A DNA stretch of 60,653 nucleotides from Candidatus Peribacteraceae bacterium. GTDB taxonomy: Bacteria > Patescibacteriota > Gracilibacteria > Peribacterales > Peribacteraceae. The position numbers were made by a program, and so were the translations under genes. The stretch lies in the NCBI GenBank assembly GCA_028711445.1, contig JAQTSD010000004.1, positions 1 through 60,653 of the forward strand, written 5' to 3'. The notes below the pieces were generated by a model. That model worked only from the letters and a program-made list of their open reading frames with translations, was not told the origin of the DNA and made no database searches. Shown here one piece after another: positions 44,298-53,085 of this stretch. Each line of letters begins with the position of its first letter. The first letter of the stretch is position 1.

Positions 44298-44573
44298 TTA
44301 TCGCACGGCATCCTTGAGAGTCTTGCCGGCCTTGAAGGACGGAACCTTCATCGCAGGGATGGAGATCCGCTGAGTCGGATTGCGCGGATTCACACCCGTG
44401 CGTGCGGCTCGCCTGGAAACGCGGTACGTTCCGAAGCCTGTGATCGTGACGTTGTTGCCCTTCTTCAGTTCCTTTGTGATGAGTGTAACGAGTGCATCGA
44501 GCGCAGAAGCAGCTGCACGCTTCGTGATGCCCGCTGCATCTGCAATGGCATTGATGATGTCTTGCTTGGACAT
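44298..44573 (-). CDS. hup: DNA-binding protein HU
   Basis: Nucleoid-associated histone-like protein. 91 residues of canonical length: N-terminal helices (SKQDIINAIADAAGITKR), FGTYRVSRRAARTGVNPRN with the DNA-inserting Asn-Pro of the beta arm, and the C-terminal KAGKTLKDAV. The leader before ATG is about 33 nt and pyrimidine-rich (ctttcccccc) without Shine-Dalgarno. Promoter at 44605-44632; terminator at 44245-44274. Confidence 0.96.
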   Translation of the reverse strand: MSKQDIINAIADAAGITKRAAASALDALVTLITKELKKGNNVTITGFGTYRVSRRAARTGVNPRNPTQRISIPAMKVPSFKAGKTLKDAVR

Positions 44574-44604
44574 TTTTTAGGGGGGAAAGAAATACGTCAA
44601 TTTA

Positions 44605-44632
44605 AGTCTACGCACTCAAACCGCTTCTGCAA
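44605..44632 (-). promoter_or_regulatory. Promoter of hup
   Basis: On the minus strand TTGCAG (44627-44632) and TAGACT (44605-44610) are 16 nt apart. The 359-bp gap between hup and topA contains this promoter and the topA promoter; nothing clear lies between about 44640 and 44835. Confidence 0.55.
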
Positions 44633-44837
44633 GCCACTTGTGACGTCCGGATGACAAGTTTTTCTCTTCTGCTAGCCAAATTGCCTTCAGTAAGCCAAAA
44701 AACACGATCACGAAAGGTAGTCAGGAATTGTGAGGATTGCAGGAAAGAAGGACATATTCGGCCTCCTTTCGCAAGAATGTGTACACGAAAGACCATAGAG
44801 GAGTCATGCAGTCCGCGACCCGTAATTTTCATATCCT

Positions 44838-44867
44838 TTGACAATCTCCTCTCTCCATCACTAGGCT
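44838..44867 (+). promoter_or_regulatory. Promoter of topA
   Basis: TTGACA (44838-44843) and TAGGCT (44862-44867) are 18 nt apart. The transcript would have a leader of about 60 nt before topA. Confidence 0.6.
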
Positions 44868-44932
44868 CTCGCACTGTCCGTCCACTTCCGATCCTTTCTT
44901 TCGTCCGAGTCTGTTTTCCCATTTTCGACTCC

Positions 44933-47299
44933 ATGTCATCACATCTTGTTATCGTTGAAAGTCCCACGAAGGCCAAGACCATCAAGAGATTTCTCGGGAA
45001 AGATTTTACCGTCTCGGCAAGCATGGGGCATGTACGTGACCTACCGAGCTCCACGCTTGGCGTGGACCCGGAGGACGATTTCGCTCCGCACTACGTGGTT
45101 CCCAAAGAGAAACGTGCAGTGGTGAAGAAGCTGCAGGAGGAGCTTGATGACGCTTCCGATCTCTGGATCGCAACAGACGAGGATCGCGAAGGAGAAGCCA
45201 TCGGTTGGCACCTCGTGGAAGTGCTCAAGCGCAAAGAAAAGCAGACGATCAAGCGCATCGTCTTCCATGAGATCACCGAGAGCGCCATCAAGGAGGCGGC
45301 CGCGCATCCGCGTGATATCGATCTCAAACTCGTAGATGCGCAGCAGGCGCGGCGCGTTCTCGATCGTCTCGTCGGCTACACGCTCTCGCCGTTCCTCTGG
45401 AGCAAGGTCTATCGTGGGCTCTCCGCGGGGCGTGTGCAGTCTGTCGCTGTGCGAATCATTGTGGACCGCGAACGCGAGATCAAAGCGTTCGTTCCACGCG
45501 AGTATTGGACCATTACAGCCAAACTCAAGAAGAGTGAAGGAGAGGAATTCTCTGCGGATCTGAAGGAAAAGGACGGGGAGAAGTGGGTCCCGGCGAACGA
45601 ATCGGATGCCAAGCAGGCGCTTGCCGATGTGAAAGGCAAGCCCTTCGTCGTTTCGAAGGTGGAGGAGAAGGAGCTCAAGCGCACTCCGCCGCCGCCGTTC
45701 ACCACGTCCACGCTTCAACAGGAGGCGGGTCGCAAACTCGGCTTCTCTGTGAAGCAAACGATGGTCGTTGCGCAGCAGCTCTACGAGGGCGTAAGTCTCG
45801 GCAAGGGCGAAGGGCTGACCGGTCTCATCACCTACATGCGTACCGACTCCGTAAACTTGAGCACGAAAGCTCTTTCTGACGCCAAGGAGGCAATCGAGAA
45901 GAAATATGGACGCGAGTACATTCTCTCGAATCCGCGCACGTACAAGACCAAGAGTAAGGGGGCGCAGGAAGCACACGAAGCCATTCGTCCGACAGAGATC
46001 GCCATGCACACGCCAGAGTCCCTCGAAGATGTACTCGATCATCAGCAGCTCAAGCTCTATACCCTCGTCTGGAACCGCACGATGGCGACGCAGATGGCCG
46101 ATGCGCAGCTCAAGCGCGTGGGTGCAGATATCCGCGCCGATGCGTACACGTTCCGGGCGACCGGCCAGACCGTTACCTTCGACGGATTCCTGCGCGTGTA
46201 TTCCGAGGGACGTGACGAGCCGGAAAATCAGAAAAACGGAGAAGAGGAGGATGAGGGCGAGAAGATTCTTCCACCGCTTCAATCCGGCGAGGATCTGAAG
46301 TGCGGGGATCTCCTGCCGGAACAGCACTTCACCAAGCCGCCTCCGCGCTACACGGAAGCAAGTCTGGTGAAAAAGCTCGAGGAAGAAGGCGTTGGGCGTC
46401 CAAGCACGTACGCCCCGACGATCTCGACTGTCCAGCAGCGTGGCTACATCAAGAAGGAGGGCAAGCAGCTCATTCCCGAAGAGATCGCCTTCACGGTCAC
46501 CGATCTCCTCACGGAGCACTTTCCAGATATTGTGAATCTCTCCTTCACTGCCAAAATGGAGCAATCGCTTGATGACATTGCAGAAGGGGACACCCAATGG
46601 GTGAAGTTCCTCAAGGATTTTTATGGACCCTTCAAGTCGCTCGTGAAGAGCAAGGAGAAAGAGATCAAGAAGGAAGATGTCCTGAAGGAGCGCGTCCTCG
46701 GCACGGATCCCAAGACGGGACTCCCCGTTCTTGTGCGTACGGGCCGTTTCGGGCCGTACCTGCAGCTCGGGCGTGCGGAGGAGATGGAGGACAAGGGTAA
46801 GCCGCGCAGCGCGTCGCTGCCCAAGAAGATCGACAAGGAAGCTGTTACCCTCAAGGAAGCACTCGCACTCTTAAGCTTCCCGCGGGAGCTTGCGAAACTG
46901 GAGGGGGAGATGGTGACGGTGAATACCGGCCGCTTCGGGCCGTACCTGAGATGGGGCAAAGTGACGGTGGCTCTCCCGAAAGACAGAGAGCCCCTCATGA
47001 TTACGATGGACGACGCCCGTGTGCTCATCGCGCAGGCCAAGGAGCAGCACAAGAAGGCTGCGGAGCCGCTTCGGACTCTCGGCAAGGATCCGTCCTCCAA
47101 GAGCGAGGTCATGGTCAAGGAGGGGCGTTACGGCCCCTATGTGACGGATGGCAAGACCAACGCCTCGCTTCCGAAGAAATTTACGCCGCAGGACATCACA
47201 TTTGAGCAAGCTGCCGAGCTTCTCCAGAAGAAACGCGAGCGCGGACCCGGACGGCGTCCTTGGATAAAGAAGGGATTTGGGAAGGTGAAAGACGAGTGA
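44933..47299 (+). CDS. topA: DNA topoisomerase I
   Basis: Type IA enzyme relaxing negative supercoils. 788 residues: TOPRIM domain (VIVESPTKAKTIKRFLG, DEDREGEAIGWH), central domain with the active-site Tyr in TYMRTDS, and C-terminal FGPYLQLG, FGPYLRWG and YGPYVTDG repeats instead of zinc fingers. ATG at 44933 gives the canonical N-terminus; the open frame runs 94 codons further upstream without homology. A 60-nt leader separates it from its promoter. Confidence 0.97.
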   Translation: MSSHLVIVESPTKAKTIKRFLGKDFTVSASMGHVRDLPSSTLGVDPEDDFAPHYVVPKEKRAVVKKLQEELDDASDLWIATDEDREGEAIGWHLVEVLKRKEKQTIKRIVFHEITESAIKEAAAHPRDIDLKLVDAQQARRVLDRLVGYTLSPFLWSKVYRGLSAGRVQSVAVRIIVDREREIKAFVPREYWTITAKLKKSEGEEFSADLKEKDGEKWVPANESDAKQALADVKGKPFVVSKVEEKELKRTPPPPFTTSTLQQEAGRKLGFSVKQTMVVAQQLYEGVSLGKGEGLTGLITYMRTDSVNLSTKALSDAKEAIEKKYGREYILSNPRTYKTKSKGAQEAHEAIRPTEIAMHTPESLEDVLDHQQLKLYTLVWNRTMATQMADAQLKRVGADIRADAYTFRATGQTVTFDGFLRVYSEGRDEPENQKNGEEEDEGEKILPPLQSGEDLKCGDLLPEQHFTKPPPRYTEASLVKKLEEEGVGRPSTYAPTISTVQQRGYIKKEGKQLIPEEIAFTVTDLLTEHFPDIVNLSFTAKMEQSLDDIAEGDTQWVKFLKDFYGPFKSLVKSKEKEIKKEDVLKERVLGTDPKTGLPVLVRTGRFGPYLQLGRAEEMEDKGKPRSASLPKKIDKEAVTLKEALALLSFPRELAKLEGEMVTVNTGRFGPYLRWGKVTVALPKDREPLMITMDDARVLIAQAKEQHKKAAEPLRTLGKDPSSKSEVMVKEGRYGPYVTDGKTNASLPKKFTPQDITFEQAAELLQKKRERGPGRRPWIKKGFGKVKDE

Positions 47300-47308
47300 G
47301 AACGGAGC

Positions 47309-48364
47309 TTACGGCGCAGGGTCGGGAGCGATGACCGCTCCGGTTCCGATTTTCCTTAGAAGGTCGGAGAGCGTTTGTGCGAAGAGGCGCGTGTAGACGC
47401 GGGCACCTTGAGAGCCGAGATGATTGCTGTAGATGAATTGATCTTGTGCGAAGGCTGGCGGATCGTCTGCCATCCGAACGAGCGAGAGCTGATGCTCTGG
47501 TGGGAGGTGACGTAAGATGCACAACGGGTCCTCGTTCCAGGCTGGGAATGGGGGGAAGAAAACCGGATAGACGCCATATTCTTCCGAGAGTTGTATCAGT
47601 TGTTCATAGATCTTTAGGTGTGCGTCGAACATCTTGGTGCAGCGGGTATTTTTGATCGCCTCATCGGTTGCCTTCATGTAGTCATATTGCTGAGTATTCT
47701 TATGGAAGGCAGAGACTTTTTCCTGCAGCCATACTTGGTGCATTTGATCGTCGAGGATACGAAATCCCCTTCCCCCTCGGCCGAGGAGTGTGGGGGAGGG
47801 CACATACAGCGAGATTTTTCTCCAACTATCAATGGCATTGATCCCAAACAAACGGATCAGACAACCTGCTGCATAGTTTTTCAGGTTTATCAGAAGATCG
47901 ATGGTATCGTGACTTGTCTCTCTTGAAGCCCGCATTGCTTGCAAGGTAAGTGGCAGCGTCATCCAGTATCGTCGACTTGTGTTGTAGGGGATCTTTTCTG
48001 GGGGCGTGGTCAGATTGATTTGAAACAGAGCGAGGCGGGGACGCAGATTGTCGTCGCGCAGCAAATGCTCATAAAGATAAAGCGCTTCCAGCGGATTCAG
48101 TGATGCTATGCCAAAATTGAAGGATGAAATGGGAAGGATTGTTTGCATCTCTTCGTCGAGCACTTCCGGATCGATGTGCCCCAATACCCTGCTGTCTCCG
48201 AAGATGAACGTATCGTAGGTCGTACGATGGTCGCGCAGGTGGTTGATCTTCGCGGTGCAATCGTCACAGCCCCATTCATAGGGGAGGAAAGTATTTCGGA
48301 GAACCGCACCGATCAGGATGGTGATGATTGTCGTGCCGAAGAAGGCGAAGAGAAGACGGCGCAT
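47309..48364 (-). CDS. SGNH/DltD-like accessory protein of an MBOAT acyltransferase
   Basis: 351 residues with an N-terminal membrane anchor (about 5-25). An SGNH-type domain follows: the nucleophile block is IFGDSRVLGHI and the late block DQFIYSNHLGSQGARV provides the Asp/His region. Such proteins (AlgX/DltD/PatB type) complete O-acyl transfer to extracellular glycans. It begins 4 nt after the MBOAT gene, so the two are one operon. Confidence 0.75.
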   Translation of the reverse strand: MRRLLFAFFGTTIITILIGAVLRNTFLPYEWGCDDCTAKINHLRDHRTTYDTFIFGDSRVLGHIDPEVLDEEMQTILPISSFNFGIASLNPLEALYLYEHLLRDDNLRPRLALFQINLTTPPEKIPYNTSRRYWMTLPLTLQAMRASRETSHDTIDLLINLKNYAAGCLIRLFGINAIDSWRKISLYVPSPTLLGRGGRGFRILDDQMHQVWLQEKVSAFHKNTQQYDYMKATDEAIKNTRCTKMFDAHLKIYEQLIQLSEEYGVYPVFFPPFPAWNEDPLCILRHLPPEHQLSLVRMADDPPAFAQDQFIYSNHLGSQGARVYTRLFAQTLSDLLRKIGTGAVIAPDPAP

Positions 48365-48368
48365 GCCT

Positions 48369-49799
48369 CTAGAAACGGAAATAGATGAACGGGCTCTCCG
48401 CGAACAAGCCGAGATGCAGGATCAGAAGCAGGCAGCATCCTATCCAGAACATGCGGAGGAACAGCGGTTGTCCCGCGGGCAATGTATCGCTGCGGGGATC
48501 GTTCCTCGTATCGACGATAAGCACGAGGACGGCAGCGGCCGCGATGATGCCCAGATCAAATGTGCGAAGGGGGAAGGTGGCGAGCAGTTGATGCCACTGG
48601 AGGAATCGCGCGCGCTCGAGGAGAGTGAATGCTTTGCCGAGGTTCGGGGCTTGGAAGAGCAGGAAGGTCACGCTCACGAAAGCGGTCGTGCATACCCATC
48701 CGATTGCAGAGAACAGACCTCGGAGGAACTTGGGAAGCGGGGCATGGCATGCGCGTCGGAACGAAGCGGTCACTCCGGCTTCCAAGACGAGCCACGCCCC
48801 GTGCAGCGTTCCCCAGAGGAGGAACTGCCAGCCGCTGCCGTGCCAGACACCGCTCAAGAGGAAGGTCACGAGAATCGCGAGGATCCAGCGCCCCGTTCCC
48901 TTTCTACTTCCTCCGAGCGGAATGTAGACGTAATCGCGGAACCACATGGAGACCGTGATGTTCCATCTGCGCCAGAACTCGCGCACCGTGCGAGCCAGGT
49001 ACGGTTGCAGGAAACTCGGGGAGAGCCGGATCCCGAGGAGGAGCGCACCGCCCGAGACAATGTTCATGTATGCGGAGTAATCCGCGTAGATGCGGATGTA
49101 TGACAGCAGCGCATACAGTGCGATGAGGGCGCTGCCACTCGTGGGGGCGTGTTGCCAGAAATCATTCAAGAGATATGCGATGCGGTCTGCGAGCACCAAT
49201 TTCTTGAAGAGCCCCCAGAGGATGAGCTCGGTGGCCAGAAGTACCGCTCCGGGGAGGATGACCGGACGCTTGGCGAATTGCACGATGGTCGCGCGGGCGC
49301 GTTCCACCGGTCCCGCGAAAAGCTGCAGGAAAAATCCGAGGTACAGCGCGAACCGACCGAAATTCATTTCCACAGGAGTGGTGCCGCGGCGCACGTCGAT
49401 CAGATAGCTTAAGGCCTGCAGGGAATAGAACGACGTGCCGAGCGGCAGGAGGGTTCCGGCGAGGCCGGGGATGACGGAGCCCAGCGATGATCCCCGCGCG
49501 AGAGACCACATCTTCATGCCGAGGAGCGGCACGACGATGGCGAGGATGCCGATGGCAAATGCCCATCGGGAGACCGATGGAGAGGGGTGGTGTTGCAGGC
49601 GCGCCGCCGCATAGCACACGAGCGTCACGCCGATGAGCCACACGAAGCCTGCCGGATCGATCCATGCATACAGCGCATAACCGGAGAGCAGCACCAGCGT
49701 CCAGCCGGTCCAGTTCTCCCGCCGCTGAACGATTGCCATCACGATGGCGAGCAGGATGCCGTACGTGGAGAGGAGCGCGAGCAATGATGTAGAGCGCAT
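48369..49799 (-). CDS. MBOAT-family O-acyltransferase (AlgI/DltB-like)
   Basis: Polytopic membrane enzyme moving acyl groups across the membrane for glycan O-acylation. 476 residues, about ten hydrophobic segments. The MBOAT core includes REFWRRWNITVSMWFRDYVYIPLGGS and GVWHGSGWQFLLWGTLHG with the conserved His. ATG at 49799 starts a membrane helix; the frame is open to 49883. A TAGAAT box about 40 nt upstream is the probable promoter. Acceptor glycan unknown. Confidence 0.88.
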   Translation of the reverse strand: MRSTSLLALLSTYGILLAIVMAIVQRRENWTGWTLVLLSGYALYAWIDPAGFVWLIGVTLVCYAAARLQHHPSPSVSRWAFAIGILAIVVPLLGMKMWSLARGSSLGSVIPGLAGTLLPLGTSFYSLQALSYLIDVRRGTTPVEMNFGRFALYLGFFLQLFAGPVERARATIVQFAKRPVILPGAVLLATELILWGLFKKLVLADRIAYLLNDFWQHAPTSGSALIALYALLSYIRIYADYSAYMNIVSGGALLLGIRLSPSFLQPYLARTVREFWRRWNITVSMWFRDYVYIPLGGSRKGTGRWILAILVTFLLSGVWHGSGWQFLLWGTLHGAWLVLEAGVTASFRRACHAPLPKFLRGLFSAIGWVCTTAFVSVTFLLFQAPNLGKAFTLLERARFLQWHQLLATFPLRTFDLGIIAAAAVLVLIVDTRNDPRSDTLPAGQPLFLRMFWIGCCLLLILHLGLFAESPFIYFRF

Positions 49800-49940
49800 T
49801 GATCCTATCAATGGGGGCCCGTCCTCACAATCGTCATGGAGTATTCTATTTGCTGTAGCAGGCGATGCACCAAGTCGCATCATTCTGTTTTTAGAGATGG
49901 AAGATGGCTTGTCATGAATCGGAGCAAAGCGACTGGTTCA

Positions 49941-50016
49941 TGGCAGGCGCGGCAGGGATCGAACCTGCGACCCCAGGTTTTGGAGACCTGTGCTCTACCA
50001 ACTGAGCTACGCGCCT
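49941..50016 (-). tRNA. tRNA-Trp (anticodon CCA)
   Basis: Complete cloverleaf on the minus strand. The acceptor AGGCGCG pairs with CGCGCCT. The anticodon arm CAGGT-CTCCAAA-ACCTG gives CCA. The T arm carries GGTTCGATCC. Discriminator G and encoded CCA (49941-49943). Confidence 0.95.
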
Positions 50017-50029
50017 ACGAGGCAGCCCT

Positions 50030-50058
50030 ATGGTACCGATATGGAATGTTTGTACAAT
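50030..50058. promoter_or_regulatory. Divergent promoters sharing TTGTACAAT
   Basis: On the minus strand, TTGTAC (50052-50057) and TACCAT (50030-50035) are 16 nt apart and drive tRNA-Trp. On the plus strand, TACAAT (50053-50058) ends 6 nt before the YbaK-family ATG. The -35 of one promoter overlaps the -10 of the other. Confidence 0.6.
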
Positions 50059-50064
50059 GCGATC

Positions 50065-50562
50065 ATGGCTGACATCGAAGCCTTCCTCACAGATTACGGC
50101 GTATCCTTCCAGCACTTCGATCATCCTGCCGTCTTCACCTGCGGGCAAGCAGAGCAGCTCATGCCGCCTATGCCCGGTACGCATACGAAGAACCTTTTCC
50201 TGCGTGATCGGAAGGGTCTAAGGAACCTGTTGGTCGTCGTGGGATACGAGAAGAATGTGGATCTGAAGGCACTGACAGCATTGATTGACATCGACAAGCT
50301 GAGTTTTGCATCTCCAGAGCGACTGAAAACGTACCTCGGCGTCGAGCCAGGCGCCGTATCGCTTCTCGGGTTGGTGAATGATACCGGCCATGCGGTCGAA
50401 GTCATCTTCGATGAGGAAATCTGGCAGGCGGATGCCGTTCTCTGTCATCCACTCGTGAACACGGCGACGCTCGTTATTCCCCATGACGGAGTGGAGCGGT
50501 TCCTGCGGGCGACAGGTCACACGCCGCAGATCATGGAAGTGCCGTCACGGAGTGGCTCATGA
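50065..50562 (+). CDS. YbaK/ProX-type aminoacyl-tRNA deacylase
   Basis: Trans-editing enzyme hydrolysing mischarged tRNA (Ala- or Cys-tRNA-Pro type). 165 residues with the YbaK fold landmarks: FDHPAVFT, THTKNLFLRDRKG (the K-N-L-F-L-x-D motif of ProX proteins), SFASPERLKTYLGVEPGAVSLLGL and a closing HPLVNTATLVIP. ATG at 50065 follows TACAAT by 6 nt. It is divergent from tRNA-Trp. Confidence 0.9.
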   Translation: MADIEAFLTDYGVSFQHFDHPAVFTCGQAEQLMPPMPGTHTKNLFLRDRKGLRNLLVVVGYEKNVDLKALTALIDIDKLSFASPERLKTYLGVEPGAVSLLGLVNDTGHAVEVIFDEEIWQADAVLCHPLVNTATLVIPHDGVERFLRATGHTPQIMEVPSRSGS

Positions 50563-50587
50563 AGCCAAAATCTGCTATACTGATCCG

Positions 50588-51466
50588 ATGCTCCGGATCG
50601 AAATAGATATTCACAATGGCAAGGGCATGCTCCTGACGATCGGCAGCGTGATCGTTGCTATTCTCGTTGCTCAAATGTTTATGGGAGAGAGTATCGCAGC
50701 GGCGGTCGGTGGCAGAGATGAGAGCACGGTTCATGTGGTTCAGGATGCCGAGGATCAGATTCATCGTTTGCGCATCGAACAGGCCGTCCTCGACCGGCGC
50801 GAGGAGATCGTGCGCTCACAACTGAGAGCGCTCGCGCAGGAACGCGAAGAGAGGACGGAACAGTGGGGCGAAGAGGACGAGCAACAGAGCGAGCAGGCGC
50901 GCATGATGCTCGTAGAGCTCTTGCAAGATCGTGCACGAGCGGAGCAGATGTTGCGGGAAACGCTTAGACAATTGTGGGATGCGGAAGGCCGGGCACTCAC
51001 AACCGTATCCGTTCCACGTGCGAAACTTGGAGAACTCGCCTGGCCGGTGAATCCGTCTCAGGGAATCTCGGCGACCTTCCTTGATGAGGTCTATGAGAGG
51101 ACGTTCGGGATTCCGCACAAGGGGATCGATGTCCCCGTTTCACAGGGGTCCCTCATCCGTGCCGCCGCGGACGGTGTGGTGGAGAAAGTGACAGACAACG
51201 GACTCGGATTCAATTCCATCATCATCCGTCACGAGGGTGGAGCGACCCTCTACGGACACGTGAACCAATTTCTCGTGAAGGAAGGTCAGACAGTGCATCG
51301 GGGAAGCCCCATTGCCCGTTCCGGTGGCCGACCGGGTACGCCGGGAGCCGGTGCGATCTCCACAGGACCACACCTGCATTTCGAGGTGATTGCCGATGGC
51401 GTTCGTATCGATCCACTTACGCTCCTTCCGGGGGATATTCTCACTCTTGAGGGGCGCCATTTGTGA
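50588..51466 (+). CDS. M23 (LytM-type) peptidase with coiled coil
   Basis: Membrane-anchored cell-wall endopeptidase or its regulator, EnvC/murein-hydrolase-activator-like. 292 residues: N-terminal membrane helix (about 15-33), a Glu/Arg-rich coiled coil (about 45-125) and an M23 domain (about 155-285) with HKGIDVPV and GPHLHFEV giving the zinc ligands. The extended box TGCTATACT ends 6 nt before ATG. Its 3' end overlaps the convergent dgt gene by 26 bp. Confidence 0.9.
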   Translation: MLRIEIDIHNGKGMLLTIGSVIVAILVAQMFMGESIAAAVGGRDESTVHVVQDAEDQIHRLRIEQAVLDRREEIVRSQLRALAQEREERTEQWGEEDEQQSEQARMMLVELLQDRARAEQMLRETLRQLWDAEGRALTTVSVPRAKLGELAWPVNPSQGISATFLDEVYERTFGIPHKGIDVPVSQGSLIRAAADGVVEKVTDNGLGFNSIIIRHEGGATLYGHVNQFLVKEGQTVHRGSPIARSGGRPGTPGAGAISTGPHLHFEVIADGVRIDPLTLLPGDILTLEGRHL

Positions 51467-52565
51467 AACCAAGCTGCTTTGCTTGTAGGAGCGCATAAGC
51501 GTCTGTCATGCCGGCAATATAGTCTTTTGTGGCTTCCTCTAGGGCTCCGCCCGTATTTGTCTGTAGTTCGGCCACCTTGATGGATGGATGCAGCGAATAC
51601 TGCTGCAAGAGATAGGAGATGATGTTCTTCCCGCGTTCGTTGAGGGAGAGGACCTGTGGGTGAGAATAGAAGGACTTCATGAGGAAGGTGCGCAGCTCAC
51701 TCAAGGCTTCCGCGACTTTTTCGGAGAAGCGAATGAGGGGGAACCGGGCATGCTCGACACCATCCAGCGTGGTAATACGCTGTGACGAGAGTGTCTTCTC
51801 CGAAGCTTCGTACAGATCGGTGATGAGGATATTAATCAGTGCTCCGCGCAGGGATGTCCTACGCTTCTCCGCGTGCGCGTTTGCAATCTTTGGGAGGGGG
51901 ATTTTCAGGATTTCCGAGTGTTCGAAGAGGCCTGCCTTCAGTCCGTCCTCCACGTCGTGACAGGTGTAGGCGATCTCATCGGCAATATTCACGAGCTGGG
52001 CTTCGAGCGTGGGGGAACGAAGAGAGGATCCGCTGTCCGGGGAGTCATGAGGTGTGTGATGTTTCTTCAACCCGTCCAGCACCTCTTCATTCAGGTTCAG
52101 CCCTTTATAGAGCGAAGAATGCTCTTCCAGAATGGTCACGATCCGCAGGGATTGTTCATTGTGTTCGAAACGCGATCCGTGTGTCTTCATCCATGTGTCC
52201 AGTGCCGCTTCCCCCGCGTGCCCGAAAGGCGGATGACCGAGATCGTGCGCGAGGGCGATGCACTCCGCAAGATCCTCATTGAGGGCCAAAGTGCGCGCGA
52301 TGTCGCGGCTGATCTGCGCCACTTCCATGGTGTGCGTGAGCCGCGTGCGGTAGTGATCGCCGTGTCCGGCGACGAAGACTTGCGTCTTACCCTTCAGGCG
52401 TCGGAAGGATTGGGTGTGGATGATCCGGTCACGGTCGCGCTGGAAGGGGAATCGCGTCTCATCCTCCGGTTCGGCGAATGCACGTCCCTTCCCTCCGCCG
52501 TGCTGCACCGCGTAGGGGGCGAGCAGCTGATTGGCCTTCTGCATGCGTTCAGGAAGTGAGAGCAT
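51441..52565 (-). CDS. dgt: Deoxyguanosinetriphosphate triphosphohydrolase-like HD protein
   Basis: dNTP triphosphohydrolase that trims the dNTP pool. 374 residues with the HD-domain series FRRLKGKTQVF, RTRLTHTMEVAQISR, AHDLGHPPFGHAGE and a later NIADEIAYTCHDVEDG. The length fits the shorter Dgt type. Two TACACT boxes are repeated 11 nt apart upstream, the nearer ending 11 nt before ATG. Confidence 0.92.
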   Translation of the reverse strand: MLSLPERMQKANQLLAPYAVQHGGGKGRAFAEPEDETRFPFQRDRDRIIHTQSFRRLKGKTQVFVAGHGDHYRTRLTHTMEVAQISRDIARTLALNEDLAECIALAHDLGHPPFGHAGEAALDTWMKTHGSRFEHNEQSLRIVTILEEHSSLYKGLNLNEEVLDGLKKHHTPHDSPDSGSSLRSPTLEAQLVNIADEIAYTCHDVEDGLKAGLFEHSEILKIPLPKIANAHAEKRRTSLRGALINILITDLYEASEKTLSSQRITTLDGVEHARFPLIRFSEKVAEALSELRTFLMKSFYSHPQVLSLNERGKNIISYLLQQYSLHPSIKVAELQTNTGGALEEATKDYIAGMTDAYALLQAKQLGFTNGAPQE

Positions 52566-53085
52566 CGGAGAAAGAGAGTGTAGCGCAAGTGTAGCGTCTC
52601 TCTCTATGAATCATTGGCACCTTTGCCCGGCGGCAAAGGTGGCGCCCCGCCCGTACCGAACGTCGGTACGTTCGGGCGGGCAAAACGCCGGCGGCGCCTT
52701 AAGTCTCTTCGCCCGGCCTCGTGCCTCCTCGTCGACCCCCTGTCCCGCATGCGCGGGACAGCGGTGCCTTCCCCTTCACCCCCCGTGGCGCGCCAACCCT
52801 CCATGTGATCACCATAGGTGTTCCTCTCCACGCACTCGTCCAAACGACCCCGGCACCAGACGCTTCGCGTCGGTGCGGGGCGAGATATGCAGCCTAAACA
52901 TTCTGGTCATTGTTGGATTCGTCATCCTCGTCCAAACGACCGTCGAGCAGGGACGCTATGCTCCTGGAGATACCAGGTGGGTGACCGCATCCCGAGACCG
53001 ATGGTCCCGGGAGATTGAGCCTCCCATAACGAGCATTGAGGAGAAACGTGACTGCTCAGAACGCGTCGTCGAGACGGAGGAAAAT
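52566..53085. other. 520-bp gap with a cluster of strong hairpins, no convincing gene
   Basis: Stems seen in order: CACCTTTGCC/GGCAAAGGTG (about 52619-52642); CCGAACGT/ACGTTCGG within a GC-rich outer stem (about 52645-52680); CTGTCCCGC/GCGGGACAG (52740-52761); CCCCGGCACC..GACGC/GCGTC..GGTGCGGGG (about 52848-52880); CCTGG/CCAGG (about 52964-52978); and CCCGAGACC/GGTCCCGGG (about 52990-53011). The 15-nt word CTCGTCCAAACGACC occurs at 52835 and 52927. Could be a structured RNA or decayed repeats. RNase P, tmRNA and SRP core motifs were not found. Confidence 0.6.

Noticed and set aside
45041-46597. 518-codon open frame antisense to topA
   Set aside because: Shadow of a strongly coding, GC-rich gene; composition is typical of a complementary frame.
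52604-52843. 79-codon minus-strand frame in the dgt-pgeF gap
   Set aside because: Runs straight through several strong hairpins, is Arg/Gly-rich and has no promoter or homology; better explained by the repeats.
52880-53085. Plus-strand frame starting near an ILVIVGFVILV-like hydrophobic run
   Set aside because: Looks like a membrane anchor at first sight, but has no start codon in frame at a sensible place and continues as a shadow of pgeF without a stop.
52566-53085. RNase P RNA, tmRNA or SRP RNA in the hairpin block
   Set aside because: I looked for the GAGGAAAGTCC core, a T-arm GGTTCGA with tag frame, and the GGAAGG/GCAGCA SRP loop on both strands and found none. Only a database scan could settle it.
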